NCBI GenBank assembly: GCA_035528895.1 | Contig: DATKXS010000109.1 | Location: 1 to 37,855 of the forward strand | DNA length: 37,855 nucleotides | Direction of reading: 5' to 3' | Source of the DNA: UBA8522 sp035528895 | Lineage (GTDB): Bacteria; Acidobacteriota; Aminicenantia; Aminicenantales; UBA8522 | Part shown: piece by piece, positions 8,224 to 16,587 of the stretch | Layout of the letters: every line of letters begins with the position of its first letter | Position numbering within the stretch: the first letter of the stretch is position 1 | The notes under the pieces: generated by a model | Databases searched by the model: none | Seen by the model: the letters and a program-made list of their open reading frames with translations, nothing else | What the model was told of the DNA's origin: nothing | Made by a program: the position numbers and the translations under genes

Positions 8224-9627
8224 TCAATCCTCTTTCTTGGCTTCTTTGGCCTTGTCCGTCTCTTCGTTGGGTTTTTCGGGGGGAAGGAGCTTCCAGTCCT
8301 CGGCTCCCTCGGGGAATTCACCCAGGAACGCGGCATCCAACCGGAAGAGGTATTCGAGGTTCGGGTTCTTGACGACGACCTGATTCTTGGCTGCGTCTTC
8401 GCTGCCGATCAGGATCTTGTATTCCTTTTCCGTCTTGCCGCCTTTGACCCAGACCGTCACCTCGGCCTGCGGCTCGACAAGTCCGTAGGCTTGCAGGTCC
8501 GACGGCGAATCGATGAACTCGAGCGCTTCCAGGCTTTCAATTTTCCTTATGAATGTCTCTACCTTAGCCCTGTCCGCTTCCTCCTTTTCTGTATCGTCGA
8601 AACTCCATTTCCCTTCCTCATCTTTGCCGACGGTCAGGCTGAGGTCACCCCGCTTGATCCGAAGCCGCGAGGCTTCCCAGCTGTTAAAAACGACGACCTG
8701 CTTTTCCCTCAGGTCCTCGACTTTCTTTTCGATATCGGTGAGGACCCGTTCTTCGGCAGTGACGATCTTGGTGGAGAGCGAGGTCGTCGCGTAGACCGTA
8801 TCATCCTGCTTGTGCAGGGAGAAGACGATCTCCTGGTTGGCCGCCGGGAGGTTGAGAAAGACGATGTATTCGGGGTCCTTGAGACCGAACTCGGAGATGT
8901 CCGCGTCCTGCTTCTGCTCGGCGACGAATTCTTTGGCCCGGAGGTTGGACAGCGCCCGGAGCACGTCCTCGACCCGGCTCTTCTTGGCAAGGGCCTTGAC
9001 GGGGCTCTCCAGAGACCATTCTCCCTCTTTTTTCAGCGCCCTCCAGGAAATATCCTTGGTCTTGAGTTTTACGGCGGCGACGTCTTCAGACTCGAACCTG
9101 AAGATGTCCTTCTGGCGAAAATCGAAGACTTTTTTGTCCAGACCGCTCTTCAGGGAACTGGAGAGCAGGACGATACGCGGGTCGTCCTCCCGTTTGGCGA
9201 AGAGCGTGTTATCGAGGGGGTTCTCCATGCCGACCAGAATCTTGACCGGTTGTTCCTTGCCCTTGGTCCAGAGGACGAGCTCCTTTTTCGGGATCTCGTA
9301 CTTGGCCGGGTCGCCCTCGGCATCGACCACCCGGTCGAACTTGAGGCTGGAAAAATCATCAACCAGGCGGTTGACCTCATCGGAATCGGCCCTGGCTTCG
9401 AGAGGTTCCGTGATCAGCCAATCCCCCTTGTCGTCCCTAGTGAAGGTGATGGTCTCGTCCTCTTTTTTCAGGGTGAGCTTCTCGATATCCGTAGCGGCCA
9501 GGTCGACGAGCGTCTTTTCCTTCTCTTTCTCCTCCTGGCGGGCCTTGCTTTTCGATTCGAAAAGAAGGACGGCCGCCAGCAGAACCACAAACACGAGAAA
9601 AAGGATGAAGGTTGTCTTGAATTTCAT
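8224..9627 (-). CDS. DUF4340 domain-containing protein
   Basis: A 467-residue protein with one N-terminal membrane segment (residues about 7-24) and a large exported beta-rich domain. The repeated pattern of short strands with IEKLTLKKEDETITFTR, DWLITEPLEARADSDEVNRLV and later repeats is typical of DUF4340. Proteins of this family are regularly encoded next to GldG-like components of an ABC export system, and that is the case here: its ATG overlaps the end of the GldG-like gene (ATGA at 9627-9624). It probably works as a periplasmic or cell-surface partner of that transporter. The C terminus is rich in Lys and Glu. Confidence 0.85.
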   Translation of the reverse strand: MKFKTTFILFLVFVVLLAAVLLFESKSKARQEEKEKEKTLVDLAATDIEKLTLKKEDETITFTRDDKGDWLITEPLEARADSDEVNRLVDDFSSLKFDRVVDAEGDPAKYEIPKKELVLWTKGKEQPVKILVGMENPLDNTLFAKREDDPRIVLLSSSLKSGLDKKVFDFRQKDIFRFESEDVAAVKLKTKDISWRALKKEGEWSLESPVKALAKKSRVEDVLRALSNLRAKEFVAEQKQDADISEFGLKDPEYIVFLNLPAANQEIVFSLHKQDDTVYATTSLSTKIVTAEERVLTDIEKKVEDLREKQVVVFNSWEASRLRIKRGDLSLTVGKDEEGKWSFDDTEKEEADRAKVETFIRKIESLEALEFIDSPSDLQAYGLVEPQAEVTVWVKGGKTEKEYKILIGSEDAAKNQVVVKNPNLEYLFRLDAAFLGEFPEGAEDWKLLPPEKPNEETDKAKEAKKED

Positions 9628-11270
9628 AGCGACCTTCTCCTGATCCAGACAGAAATTCCCAGGATGAGGATGAAGAGGGGAAGGATGATGACCGAAACGA
9701 AGAAGATCATCCGCCCCTGAGAAGGAGTGAACTGGACGGTCCGAGGAGAGGACGTCCTCGGCTGGATGGAGATCAGGTCCGACTCCTCGGTCAGCCAGTT
9801 GACCGCATTGAGGAAAAAGTTTCCATTGCCGGAAAGGTTGTAATAGCGGTTGCTGGCAAAATCGGAATCGCCGAAGACGGCCAGCCGGCCTTCTTTCTTA
9901 GACTCGACGGCCGACAATTCCTCCGGCTCTTTCTCTGCGGTCTCCTTCTTATCCTCTTCTTTCCGCTCATCCGTCTTCTCCAGCTCCGGGTTTTCCTCGG
10001 CCGGTTCTTGAGCTTGTTCTTTTTTCTCCGCGGCCTTCACCTCAACGGTGGCCACAACGGCCAGCGACAAGGGGCCTTGCCGGTCCTTGTCTTTGTCGAA
10101 GGTCACCTGCTTCTGGTCGAGCTGCCTCTCGGACCAGGAATTGGGGCTGGTCTTGCCCAGGACGGACAGGGTGATCCCCTCGGGCTTCGGGTCGGCCGGC
10201 TCGACGGACCGGGCATAGGGGAAGAAGGTCGCATAGCGGAAGTTCCGGGTGATCTCGTGGAACTCATACTCGGTAATGACGGGCATGAAATAGTCGCCCC
10301 CGAAAAGGCGCGAGACCGTGTCCACGACCACGTCATCCTCGAGCTTGACGCCGAGCCTGCCTAGGTAGGGCGCAAGGCCGGGGGCAACCTCCGGGTCGGC
10401 CATGAAGAAGACGCGTCCGCCGCTGGTGAGGTAGTTTCGGATGGTTTCGAGTTCGTTGGGCAGGAGGTCTTTCTGGGGACCGGGGATGACGAGAAGAGCA
10501 CAATCCTGAGGGAAGGTCTCGGAAAGCGCCAGGGACAGCTTCTTGGCCTCGTAGCCCAGCTTCTGGAGCTCGTCTTTAGCAAACGAGTACCCGAGATCCT
10601 CGGTCTGCTCGATGCTGTGCTCTCCGTGGCCCTCCAGGAAATAGATGACCTTCTGGCTCTCCCGGGTCACCTTGATCAGGGCGTTGGTGAGGTCCTCTTC
10701 CGTCGTGGTCGTGATCCGGTTTTCGTTGGCGCCCGCTTCCAGGACGGTCGTGCCGTCCTGGGTGATGGTGTATCCCTTGACCAGCCCGGGATTTTTGTCG
10801 GGGTCGATGAATTCGTGCTTGATCTTTTTGGAGAAGTAGACATAGTTCTTCAGCAGGTCCTCCATCTTGGCGCGGCCGTAATTGCCGTCCCGGAAGAATG
10901 CCTTGATCTGGACGTCCTTCTTCAAGTTCTTGAGGACCTGGATGGACTGGTCGGAGAGGCTGTGGAGCTTGGCCTCGGTGAAATCGAGGCGATAGTTGTG
11001 GCGGGCCAGGAAGGAATTCAGGAGGACGAGGATGGCCAGGACGAGGACGACGATGAGAAGGAGATTGCTCGAATAGAAGAAGGACTTGCGGCTGAGGCTG
11101 TGTTTGAGCGCGGAGAGGTTGAGAGCGATGTAGACGACTATAACGGCGACGCCCAGCCCGGCCACGACCAGGGCGGCGGCTTTTCTGTGCGGCCAGATGC
11201 GCATGGCCATCAGGGCAAGAATGACCATGGCCAGTCCGATATAGTTGAGGTTTTTCTTGATGGTTTCCAT
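9624..11270 (-). CDS. GldG-like ABC transport auxiliary protein
   Basis: A 548-residue protein with two or three N-terminal membrane segments (about 10-30, 33-52, 66-86) and a C-terminal one (about 520-542). The large loop between them has the GldG/ABC_transp_aux shape: a segment starting NYRLDFTEAKLHSLSDQS, FFLEGHGEHSI-like YFLEGHGEHSIEQTEDLGYS, LLVIPGPQKDLLPNELETIRNYL and GRVFFMADPE, and finally VFGDSDFASN. Residues about 409-460 are a low-complexity Glu/Lys insertion that interrupts the conserved domain. It lies between the permease gene (3-base gap) and the DUF4340 gene (4-base overlap), so all belong to one export system. Confidence 0.85.
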   Translation of the reverse strand: METIKKNLNYIGLAMVILALMAMRIWPHRKAAALVVAGLGVAVIVVYIALNLSALKHSLSRKSFFYSSNLLLIVVLVLAILVLLNSFLARHNYRLDFTEAKLHSLSDQSIQVLKNLKKDVQIKAFFRDGNYGRAKMEDLLKNYVYFSKKIKHEFIDPDKNPGLVKGYTITQDGTTVLEAGANENRITTTTEEDLTNALIKVTRESQKVIYFLEGHGEHSIEQTEDLGYSFAKDELQKLGYEAKKLSLALSETFPQDCALLVIPGPQKDLLPNELETIRNYLTSGGRVFFMADPEVAPGLAPYLGRLGVKLEDDVVVDTVSRLFGGDYFMPVITEYEFHEITRNFRYATFFPYARSVEPADPKPEGITLSVLGKTSPNSWSERQLDQKQVTFDKDKDRQGPLSLAVVATVEVKAAEKKEQAQEPAEENPELEKTDERKEEDKKETAEKEPEELSAVESKKEGRLAVFGDSDFASNRYYNLSGNGNFFLNAVNWLTEESDLISIQPRTSSPRTVQFTPSQGRMIFFVSVIILPLFILILGISVWIRRRSL

Positions 11271-11273
11271 GGC

Positions 11274-12041
11274 TTATCTCCAACGGCGGGACTGGATCAC
11301 GGAATGAGTTAGGAAGAGCCCAAAAAAAGTGAAACTGAGGTAATAGACCAGGTCCTTGGTGTCCAGGATGCCGCGGGTCATGTCGTCGAAATGCTGGAAG
11401 ATGGAGAGGTAGTTGAGTACACCTTTCCACATTCCCGAAGCGGAATAGGCCGCCCAGTTCAGGATCCAGAAAAGGAGCAGGGCGCCGAAGGTCAGGATCG
11501 CCGAGACGATCTGATTCTTCGTCAGCGAGGAGAAAAAGACGCCTGCGGCGATGAAGGCGGATCCCACGAGAAAGAGGCCCAGGTAGCCGTTCAGGATCTG
11601 GGGCAGTTCGGGATTTCCAAAGGCGAAGCTGAAAGCGCTGAGGCTTCCCGAAAGCCCCAGCATCGCGGCCAAGACCACGAGCGCGGCCAGGTACTTGCCC
11701 AGGACGATCTGACCGACGCTTAGGGGTGAGGTATAAAGCAACTCGTCCGTCCCGCTCTTCATCTCCTCGGAAAAGAGGCGCATGGTGAGCAGGGGCAGCA
11801 TCAGCAGGAGGATGATGCTCATGTTGTGAAAGAGCGGCGTGTAGACCATCTGGTTGATGTTCATCTGCTGGGCGGAGTAGGGATTCTGGGCCATCTGGAT
11901 GGCCTGGGAGTTGAACCACCAGAGAGCGCTGTAGAAGAAAAAGCCGGTCAAGACCAGAAATACGGCGATGACCACATAGGCGATGGGTGAGGAGAAGTAG
12001 GTCTTGATCTCTTTCTTGGCGATCGACCAGATGTTTCTCAT
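11274..12041 (-). CDS. ABC transporter permease, GldF-like
   Basis: A 255-residue polytopic membrane protein with about six hydrophobic segments. It begins MRNIWSIAKKEIKTYFSSPIAYVV, the usual opening of ABC-2 type permeases that work with GldG-like proteins. The motif FSEEMKSGTDELLYTSPLS near residue 95 is characteristic of the family. I chose the ATG at 12041, which overlaps the stop of the ATPase gene (ATGA), rather than an upstream in-frame start that would add 27 atypical residues. The substrate is unknown; in Bacteroidota the related GldAFG genes are needed for gliding, but many non-gliding bacteria carry them too. Confidence 0.88.
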   Translation of the reverse strand: MRNIWSIAKKEIKTYFSSPIAYVVIAVFLVLTGFFFYSALWWFNSQAIQMAQNPYSAQQMNINQMVYTPLFHNMSIILLLMLPLLTMRLFSEEMKSGTDELLYTSPLSVGQIVLGKYLAALVVLAAMLGLSGSLSAFSFAFGNPELPQILNGYLGLFLVGSAFIAAGVFFSSLTKNQIVSAILTFGALLLFWILNWAAYSASGMWKGVLNYLSIFQHFDDMTRGILDTKDLVYYLSFTFFGLFLTHSVIQSRRWR

Positions 12042-12964
12042 TGTTCGACCCCTCCGGAAACGACTCGGCGATAGAGTTCCTCGATGTTCATGGATTCGGT
12101 CCGCATCTCCAGGAGCCCCCATCCTTTTTCTACGACCAGCTTGGCCACGGCTTCACGCAGGTCTTTATTCGGACTCCACTCGACGGCCAACTCGCCGTCA
12201 TGGCGGGCGACAGTCTCGACACCGGGGAGTTCTTTCAAGGCCGCCAGCGCCTCCTCGTGCCCTTTCCGGAGCTTGAGGATGACGCCGATATTCTCGCGGA
12301 AGGACGCGGTCAGTTCCTCAAGAGAGCCCGAGGCCATCAGACGGCCTTCGTTGATGATGGCCACGCCGTCGCAGGTCTGGGTCACTTCGGGCAGGATGTG
12401 GGTCGAGAGGATGATGGTGTGCTCTCCCTTGAGCGACTTGATCAGGCCGCGGATCTCGATGATCTGGGCGGGATCAAGGCCGATGGTCGGTTCGTCCAGG
12501 ACAAGAACATCGGGATTGTGAATCAGAGCTTGGGCGATACCGACGCGCTGTCTGTAGCCCCGGGAGATGTTTTGGATCAGCCGTTTCCTGACATCTTTCA
12601 GACCGCTGATCTCGATCGCCCGCTCCAAAGCCGCCTTGCGTTTGGCGGCGGGAACCTGTTTGATAGCGGCAACGAAGTTCAGATAATCGGAGACCGTCAT
12701 CTCGGGGTAAAGAGGGACGACTTCGGGAAGGTAGCCGATGATCTTCTTGGCCTCGTTCGGCTGTTCGAAGACGTCGAACCCGGCGACGGTCGCTTTTCCG
12801 TCGGTGGCGGGAAGGTAGCCTGTCAGGATCCTCATGGTCGTGGTCTTGCCGGCGGCGTTGGGACCCAGAAGCCCCCAGATCTTGCCCCGGTCGACCTTGA
12901 AGCTGAGGTCCTTGACGGCGACAAGGTCGCCGTATTTCTTGGTGAGATGCTCGACTTCGATCAT
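12038..12964 (-). CDS. ABC transporter ATP-binding protein, GldA-like
   Basis: Energises the GldF/GldG-like exporter. Walker A is GPNAAGKTT (about 34-42), the Q-loop region is GYLPEVVPLYPEMTV, Walker B is VLVLDEPTIGLDP and the switch histidine is in STHILPE. The signature motif is ISRGYRQRVGIAQ instead of LSGGQ; a G-Y-R-Q-R form is usual in this ABC-2 subfamily. The last 80 residues form a small extra domain. A very strong ribosome site (AAAGGAGGT) precedes the ATG. The gene starts 58 bases after argS on the same strand and is the first of four tightly overlapping transporter genes. Confidence 0.92.
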   Translation of the reverse strand: MIEVEHLTKKYGDLVAVKDLSFKVDRGKIWGLLGPNAAGKTTTMRILTGYLPATDGKATVAGFDVFEQPNEAKKIIGYLPEVVPLYPEMTVSDYLNFVAAIKQVPAAKRKAALERAIEISGLKDVRKRLIQNISRGYRQRVGIAQALIHNPDVLVLDEPTIGLDPAQIIEIRGLIKSLKGEHTIILSTHILPEVTQTCDGVAIINEGRLMASGSLEELTASFRENIGVILKLRKGHEEALAALKELPGVETVARHDGELAVEWSPNKDLREAVAKLVVEKGWGLLEMRTESMNIEELYRRVVSGGVEQ

Positions 12965-13022
12965 GTTCTGACCTCCTTTCTCTTTAAACGGTCCGACCGA
13001 CCCTCTGGATTCCCGGCGCCGG

Positions 13023-14960
13023 CTACATCTTCTCGGGCAGGGGGATGCCCATCAGGGAGAGCGCCGTTCTGAGGGTCTCGCGGATATAGTAAACGGTCAA
13101 GATCCGGATGTCCCTGAGCTCCGGGTCCGGCTCGCCGAGGATCGAGTAGAGATGGTAGTAGGCGTTGGTCTTCTGGCAGAGGTTGAAGGTGAACTTGGCG
13201 AGATGGGAAAACTCCAGGGAATAGACCGAGTGCAAGATGATCTCCTCTAGTTGAGCCGCATACAGGATGAGATCCCAGAAATCGCGGGCCTCGGCTTGCG
13301 GAAGGTGCGACAACGGGATATCCTCCCTGCCCAGCCGGGTTTCCAGCTCGGTCTGCCCCAAGCCGGTTTTGTCTTCGAGCTTCCGGAAAATGCTGTTCAA
13401 ACGGACGAACGTGTACTGAAGATAAGGGCCGGTTTCTCCTTCAAAACTGAGGGCTTCCTCGAAATCGAAGACAATCAGCGAGTTGCGGGCGAACTTGAGC
13501 ATGAAATAGCGGAGCGCCCCGCAGGCGATCCGGCGGGAGATGGAGGCCCTGAGTTCGGCGGGAAGGTCGGGGTTGCGCTTCTCGACCTCGACCAGGGCTT
13601 TGTCCACCAGCCTGTCGAGAAGGTCGTCCGCCTTGACGCCCAGGCCCTTCCGTCCCGAGACCTCGAGGAAGCTGCGGTCCTTCTCGCTCTCCGAGGCCTC
13701 GTAGCCGAGCTCCTTTAGACTCTTGGGCGAGAGGGCGACCATTTCATAGGAATAGTGAATGGATTTGTCGGCCTGCTCCGGGTAGCCGAGCGCACGGAGC
13801 CCCTGGGCGACGATTTTTTGCAGGTACGATTGGCGGACATCGATGACGTTGTAGACCTCGCCGGCGCGGCCGAAGGAAAAGGTCTTGGCGTTGGGTGCCG
13901 TCGTCGTGATCCAGATCGTCCGGCCGTTCTGCTGGAGGAACGGCTCGTAATAGAAATCCTTGCCCAGAAGGCCGAATTTCCAGAGCTGATAGGCGATGTC
14001 CTTTCCGACATAGGTGACCGTCCCGTCCGAGCGGACGATGATCTTTTCCCGTTCGGTCTCCTCTTCCAGCCGCATCACCCAGCAGCCGGCGTTTTCCCCC
14101 TGGACAGAGAGGCAAACGGCCCCTCTTTCTTTAAGCTGGGTGAAAGCCTTTTCCCAGAACTTGAGCCCGAGGATGGTGCTCTCACAGGGGAGGAGGTCGT
14201 AGCTGACGCCGATACGCCTCATGGTTTCGAGATGGGCTTTGATGATACGCCGCGAGACGGCCTGTCCCAGGGTCGCTTCCGGCGCCTCGCCGTGCTCGAT
14301 CTTTTTCAGGATCTCGGCCCTCCTGGACTGGGTTTCGGGATGGGCTTCGAGATGAGAAGCGGCCCGGGCATAGAGGTCCCAACAGAAGTAATCGAACTTG
14401 CCGGAAATTTTGTCGAGGTCAGCCGGCTGCATCCTCTCCAGGTCCATCAGGCCGAAGACGACGTCCACTACCTGGACGCCCGTATCGTCGATGTAGTTCT
14501 GGACCTCGACATTCTCTCCCTTGTGTCTTAGACAACGGGCCAGGGTATCTCCCAAGCAGGCGTTGCGAAGGTGGCCGATATGGGCGGCCTTGTTCGGGTT
14601 GATATTGGTGTGTTCGATGATGATCTTGGAGAGCTTGGGGGAGAGGGAGGATGCGCCGAGCGAGCGGAGCGAATTGCGGAAGAACGATTTCCGGTCGAGG
14701 AAGAGGTTGATATAACCGGGTCCGGCGACCTCGGCCTTCTCCACTCCCTCTAGGCCCAAGAGCAGAGGAAGGAGGTCCTGGGCGACCTGCCGGGGATTGG
14801 CCTTGAGCCTCTGGGCCAGCTTGAAAGGAAAGGTCAGGCTGAGGTCTCCGAAGCTCTGCTGGGGTGTCGAAGAGATCTCGATCTCCGCCTCTTCCAGAGC
14901 GATTTTTCCCTTGATCCTTGTCAGGATCTCTCGTTTCAGCCGGTCTTTGAGCTTGATCAT
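13023..14960 (-). CDS. argS: Arginine--tRNA ligase
   Basis: Charges tRNA-Arg with arginine. The 645-residue protein has the Add-1 tRNA-binding domain at the N terminus (AEIEISSTPQQSFGDLSLTF), the class I motif HIGH in HIGHLRNACLGD, and EHTNINPNKAAHIGH typical of ArgRS. The KMSKS equivalent is degenerate (SGRKGLGVKADDLLD), as in many bacterial ArgRS. The C-terminal anticodon-binding domain contains FEGETGPYLQYTFVRLNSI. I use the ATG at 14960; an upstream in-frame TTG lies between it and the -10 element. A near-leaderless message is suggested by the promoter position. Confidence 0.95.
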   Translation of the reverse strand: MIKLKDRLKREILTRIKGKIALEEAEIEISSTPQQSFGDLSLTFPFKLAQRLKANPRQVAQDLLPLLLGLEGVEKAEVAGPGYINLFLDRKSFFRNSLRSLGASSLSPKLSKIIIEHTNINPNKAAHIGHLRNACLGDTLARCLRHKGENVEVQNYIDDTGVQVVDVVFGLMDLERMQPADLDKISGKFDYFCWDLYARAASHLEAHPETQSRRAEILKKIEHGEAPEATLGQAVSRRIIKAHLETMRRIGVSYDLLPCESTILGLKFWEKAFTQLKERGAVCLSVQGENAGCWVMRLEEETEREKIIVRSDGTVTYVGKDIAYQLWKFGLLGKDFYYEPFLQQNGRTIWITTTAPNAKTFSFGRAGEVYNVIDVRQSYLQKIVAQGLRALGYPEQADKSIHYSYEMVALSPKSLKELGYEASESEKDRSFLEVSGRKGLGVKADDLLDRLVDKALVEVEKRNPDLPAELRASISRRIACGALRYFMLKFARNSLIVFDFEEALSFEGETGPYLQYTFVRLNSIFRKLEDKTGLGQTELETRLGREDIPLSHLPQAEARDFWDLILYAAQLEEIILHSVYSLEFSHLAKFTFNLCQKTNAYYHLYSILGEPDPELRDIRILTVYYIRETLRTALSLMGIPLPEKM

Positions 14961-14971
14961 CGGAGTCAACC

Positions 14972-14999
14972 ATTATAGCAAAATTTCTGGCTGGGGCAA
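14972..14999 (-). promoter_or_regulatory. Extended -10 promoter of argS
   Basis: On the minus strand, TGC followed by TATAAT (14977-14972) forms an extended -10 element, and TTGCCC at 14999-14994 is a weak -35 with a 16-base spacer. Transcription would begin near 14965, only about five bases before the argS ATG at 14960. Confidence 0.6.
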
Positions 15000-15028
15000 G
15001 GAATTGAGGGGTGAGAACAGTTCCAGAA

Positions 15029-15155
15029 TGATGGGCGCAGGAAGCCGCCCTCGGCCCCCGCACCCCGGGGGAACCAGCCCCGTCGGTTCCCCCCATCGGA
15101 ACGATGGGTCCCCCCTCCGCTACGGGGGCTTCTGGGCGGCTTCCTGCGCCCATCA
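15029..15155. repeat. 127-base nested inverted-repeat element
   Basis: The ends are a perfect 22-bp inverted repeat: 15029-15050 pairs with 15134-15155. Inside, GCCCCCG (15054-15060) pairs with CGGGGGC (15123-15129), GGGGGAACC (15067-15075) pairs with GGTTCCCCC (15085-15093), and CATCG (15094-15098) pairs with CGATG (15102-15106). The whole can fold as a long stem bearing two inner hairpins. It lies between the divergent argS and gcvT genes, so it is not a terminator of either. It resembles a non-coding dispersed repeat (REP/BIME-like or small MITE-like), but only one copy is visible here. Confidence 0.7.
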
Positions 15156-15257
15156 AAAAGACGAGAGTGTTATTCATTCTTTTCTCGCTGAGACTTCGCT
15201 TGCGCCGGCGCGATTTCTGTGGTAGTTAAATAGCTTCTCCTTGCGAGGTGAAACGTC

Positions 15258-16352
15258 ATGAAAAAAACGCGTTTCTATGAATCGCACCGGAAACTCAATG
15301 GCCGGATGATCGAGTTCTTCGGCTGGGAGATGCCGGTCGAATACAGGGGGATCATCGAAGAGCATCTGGCCGTGCGAACGGCGGCGGGCGTCTTCGATGT
15401 CAGCCATATGGGTGAAATCCTGGTCCGAGGAAAAGATGCTCTGGCCGTGGTCCAGCACCTGACTCCCAACGACGCCGCCCGACTGGCCCTCCACCAGGCC
15501 CAATACACGGCCCTGACGACACCCCAGGGGACTTTCGTCGATGACCTTCTTGTCTATTGTCTCGGGCCCGAGGAATATCTCCTGGTCGTCAATGCCGCCA
15601 ACACGGATAAGGATCATGCCTGGGTCGTCGCCCATCAGGCCGGATACGATGCCGTGGTCGAGAACGCCAGCGCCCGGTATTCTCAGCTCGCCCTCCAGGG
15701 GCCCAGGGCCCAGGAGATCCTTCAGCTCCTGACCGACGTCAGTCTCTCCGACCTGAAACCGTTCTGGGCGGGCCGCGGAAAGGTGGCCGGCGTCGACGCC
15801 CTCGTCTCGAGGACTGGCTACACGGGAGAAGACGGGTTCGAGGTCTACATGACCGCGACGGAGCCGGCCGTCGTTTGGGAGGAGATCATCAGGGCGGGGA
15901 GTCCTCATGGTCTTCTTCCGGTCGGGCTCGGCGCGCGGGATACCTTGCGGCTCGAAGCCAAGCTGATGCTCTACGGGAACGACATCGACGAAACGACGAC
16001 AGTCCTGGAAGCCGACCTCAAATGGATCATCAAGTTCAAGAAAGGCGATTTCCTGGGCCGTGACGTCCTGGAGAAGCAGCTGGCCGAAGGGATCAAGCGG
16101 AAGATCGTCGGGTTCGAGCTGCGGGAGAAAGGCATCCCGCGGCCGCATTATCCTGTCTTTGTCGAGGGGCAGAAAGAAGGGGAGGTCACTTCCGGGACGT
16201 ACTCTCCGTATCTGAAAAAAAGCATCGGTCTGGTCTATTTGCCGGTCGAGCATACTGAAATCGGCGTCGAGATCGAGGTCGGGATACGGGACAAAAGAGT
16301 CGCCGCCGGGGTGATTCCGACGCCGTTTTATAAGCGGGAAACAAAGCCTTAA
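15258..16352 (+). CDS. gcvT: Glycine cleavage system T protein (aminomethyltransferase)
   Basis: Moves the methylene group from the aminomethyl-lipoyl arm of GcvH to tetrahydrofolate, releasing ammonia. The 364-residue protein has the family start (FYESHRKLNGRMIEFFGWEMPVEY), VRTAAGVFDVSHMGEI, SRTGYTGEDGFEVY and LGARDTLRLEAKLMLYGNDIDE, which includes the folate-contacting residues. Length is normal. A purine-rich ribosome site (GCGAGGTG) precedes the ATG. It is the first of six glycine-related genes on the plus strand, with a 235-base gap before gcvH. No glycine riboswitch is recognisable upstream. Confidence 0.95.
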   Translation: MKKTRFYESHRKLNGRMIEFFGWEMPVEYRGIIEEHLAVRTAAGVFDVSHMGEILVRGKDALAVVQHLTPNDAARLALHQAQYTALTTPQGTFVDDLLVYCLGPEEYLLVVNAANTDKDHAWVVAHQAGYDAVVENASARYSQLALQGPRAQEILQLLTDVSLSDLKPFWAGRGKVAGVDALVSRTGYTGEDGFEVYMTATEPAVVWEEIIRAGSPHGLLPVGLGARDTLRLEAKLMLYGNDIDETTTVLEADLKWIIKFKKGDFLGRDVLEKQLAEGIKRKIVGFELREKGIPRPHYPVFVEGQKEGEVTSGTYSPYLKKSIGLVYLPVEHTEIGVEIEVGIRDKRVAAGVIPTPFYKRETKP

Positions 16353-16587
16353 GGTCACATTTCTCATCAGGCAATAAATGATATCTTTCTTCGTCGTGGA
16401 AATAAGCGGGCTGATGACCGACATTCCGAAGGAGGTATCGCCGTTTATGTGCTGGAGATGCCTGAGCCGCGGCTACCATAAACAAGCGGTTTATTGTAGA
16501 ATAGAGGTCCCCAAATCTTGGTTTTGTTATTGAGAGAGAGGACCGTTAGCGGCTGTTGCAGCCGGATTTTCTAAGAGGAGGCAGACG
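16353..16587 (+). other. gcvT-gcvH spacer with hairpins, no firm gene
   Basis: This 235-base gap is large for the operon. It contains an inverted repeat ATAAAC-AAGCG-GTTTAT (16478-16494), a palindrome AGCCGCGGCT near 16465, and a CGGCTG-TTG-CAGCCG hairpin (16550-16564) followed within two bases by TTTT. The last sits just ahead of the gcvH ribosome site (AAGAGGAGG), so it could be a weak terminator or attenuator. A 28-codon frame at 16447-16533 lies behind AAGGAGG but has no recognisable family. Confidence 0.4.

Noticed and set aside
8220..8336. Upstream extension of mutY by about 39 residues
   Set aside because: The extension lies inside the DUF4340 gene and is an Arg/Lys/Pro-rich readout of it; a ribosome site supports the TTG at 8219.
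12042..12122. Longer permease start
   Set aside because: The extra 27 residues are hydrophilic and overlap the ATPase gene; the ATG at 12041 has the ATGA overlap seen elsewhere in the operon.
15156..15257. Glycine riboswitch ahead of gcvT
   Set aside because: The leader lacks the conserved aptamer core and tandem layout; only a short stem and an ordinary ribosome site are visible.
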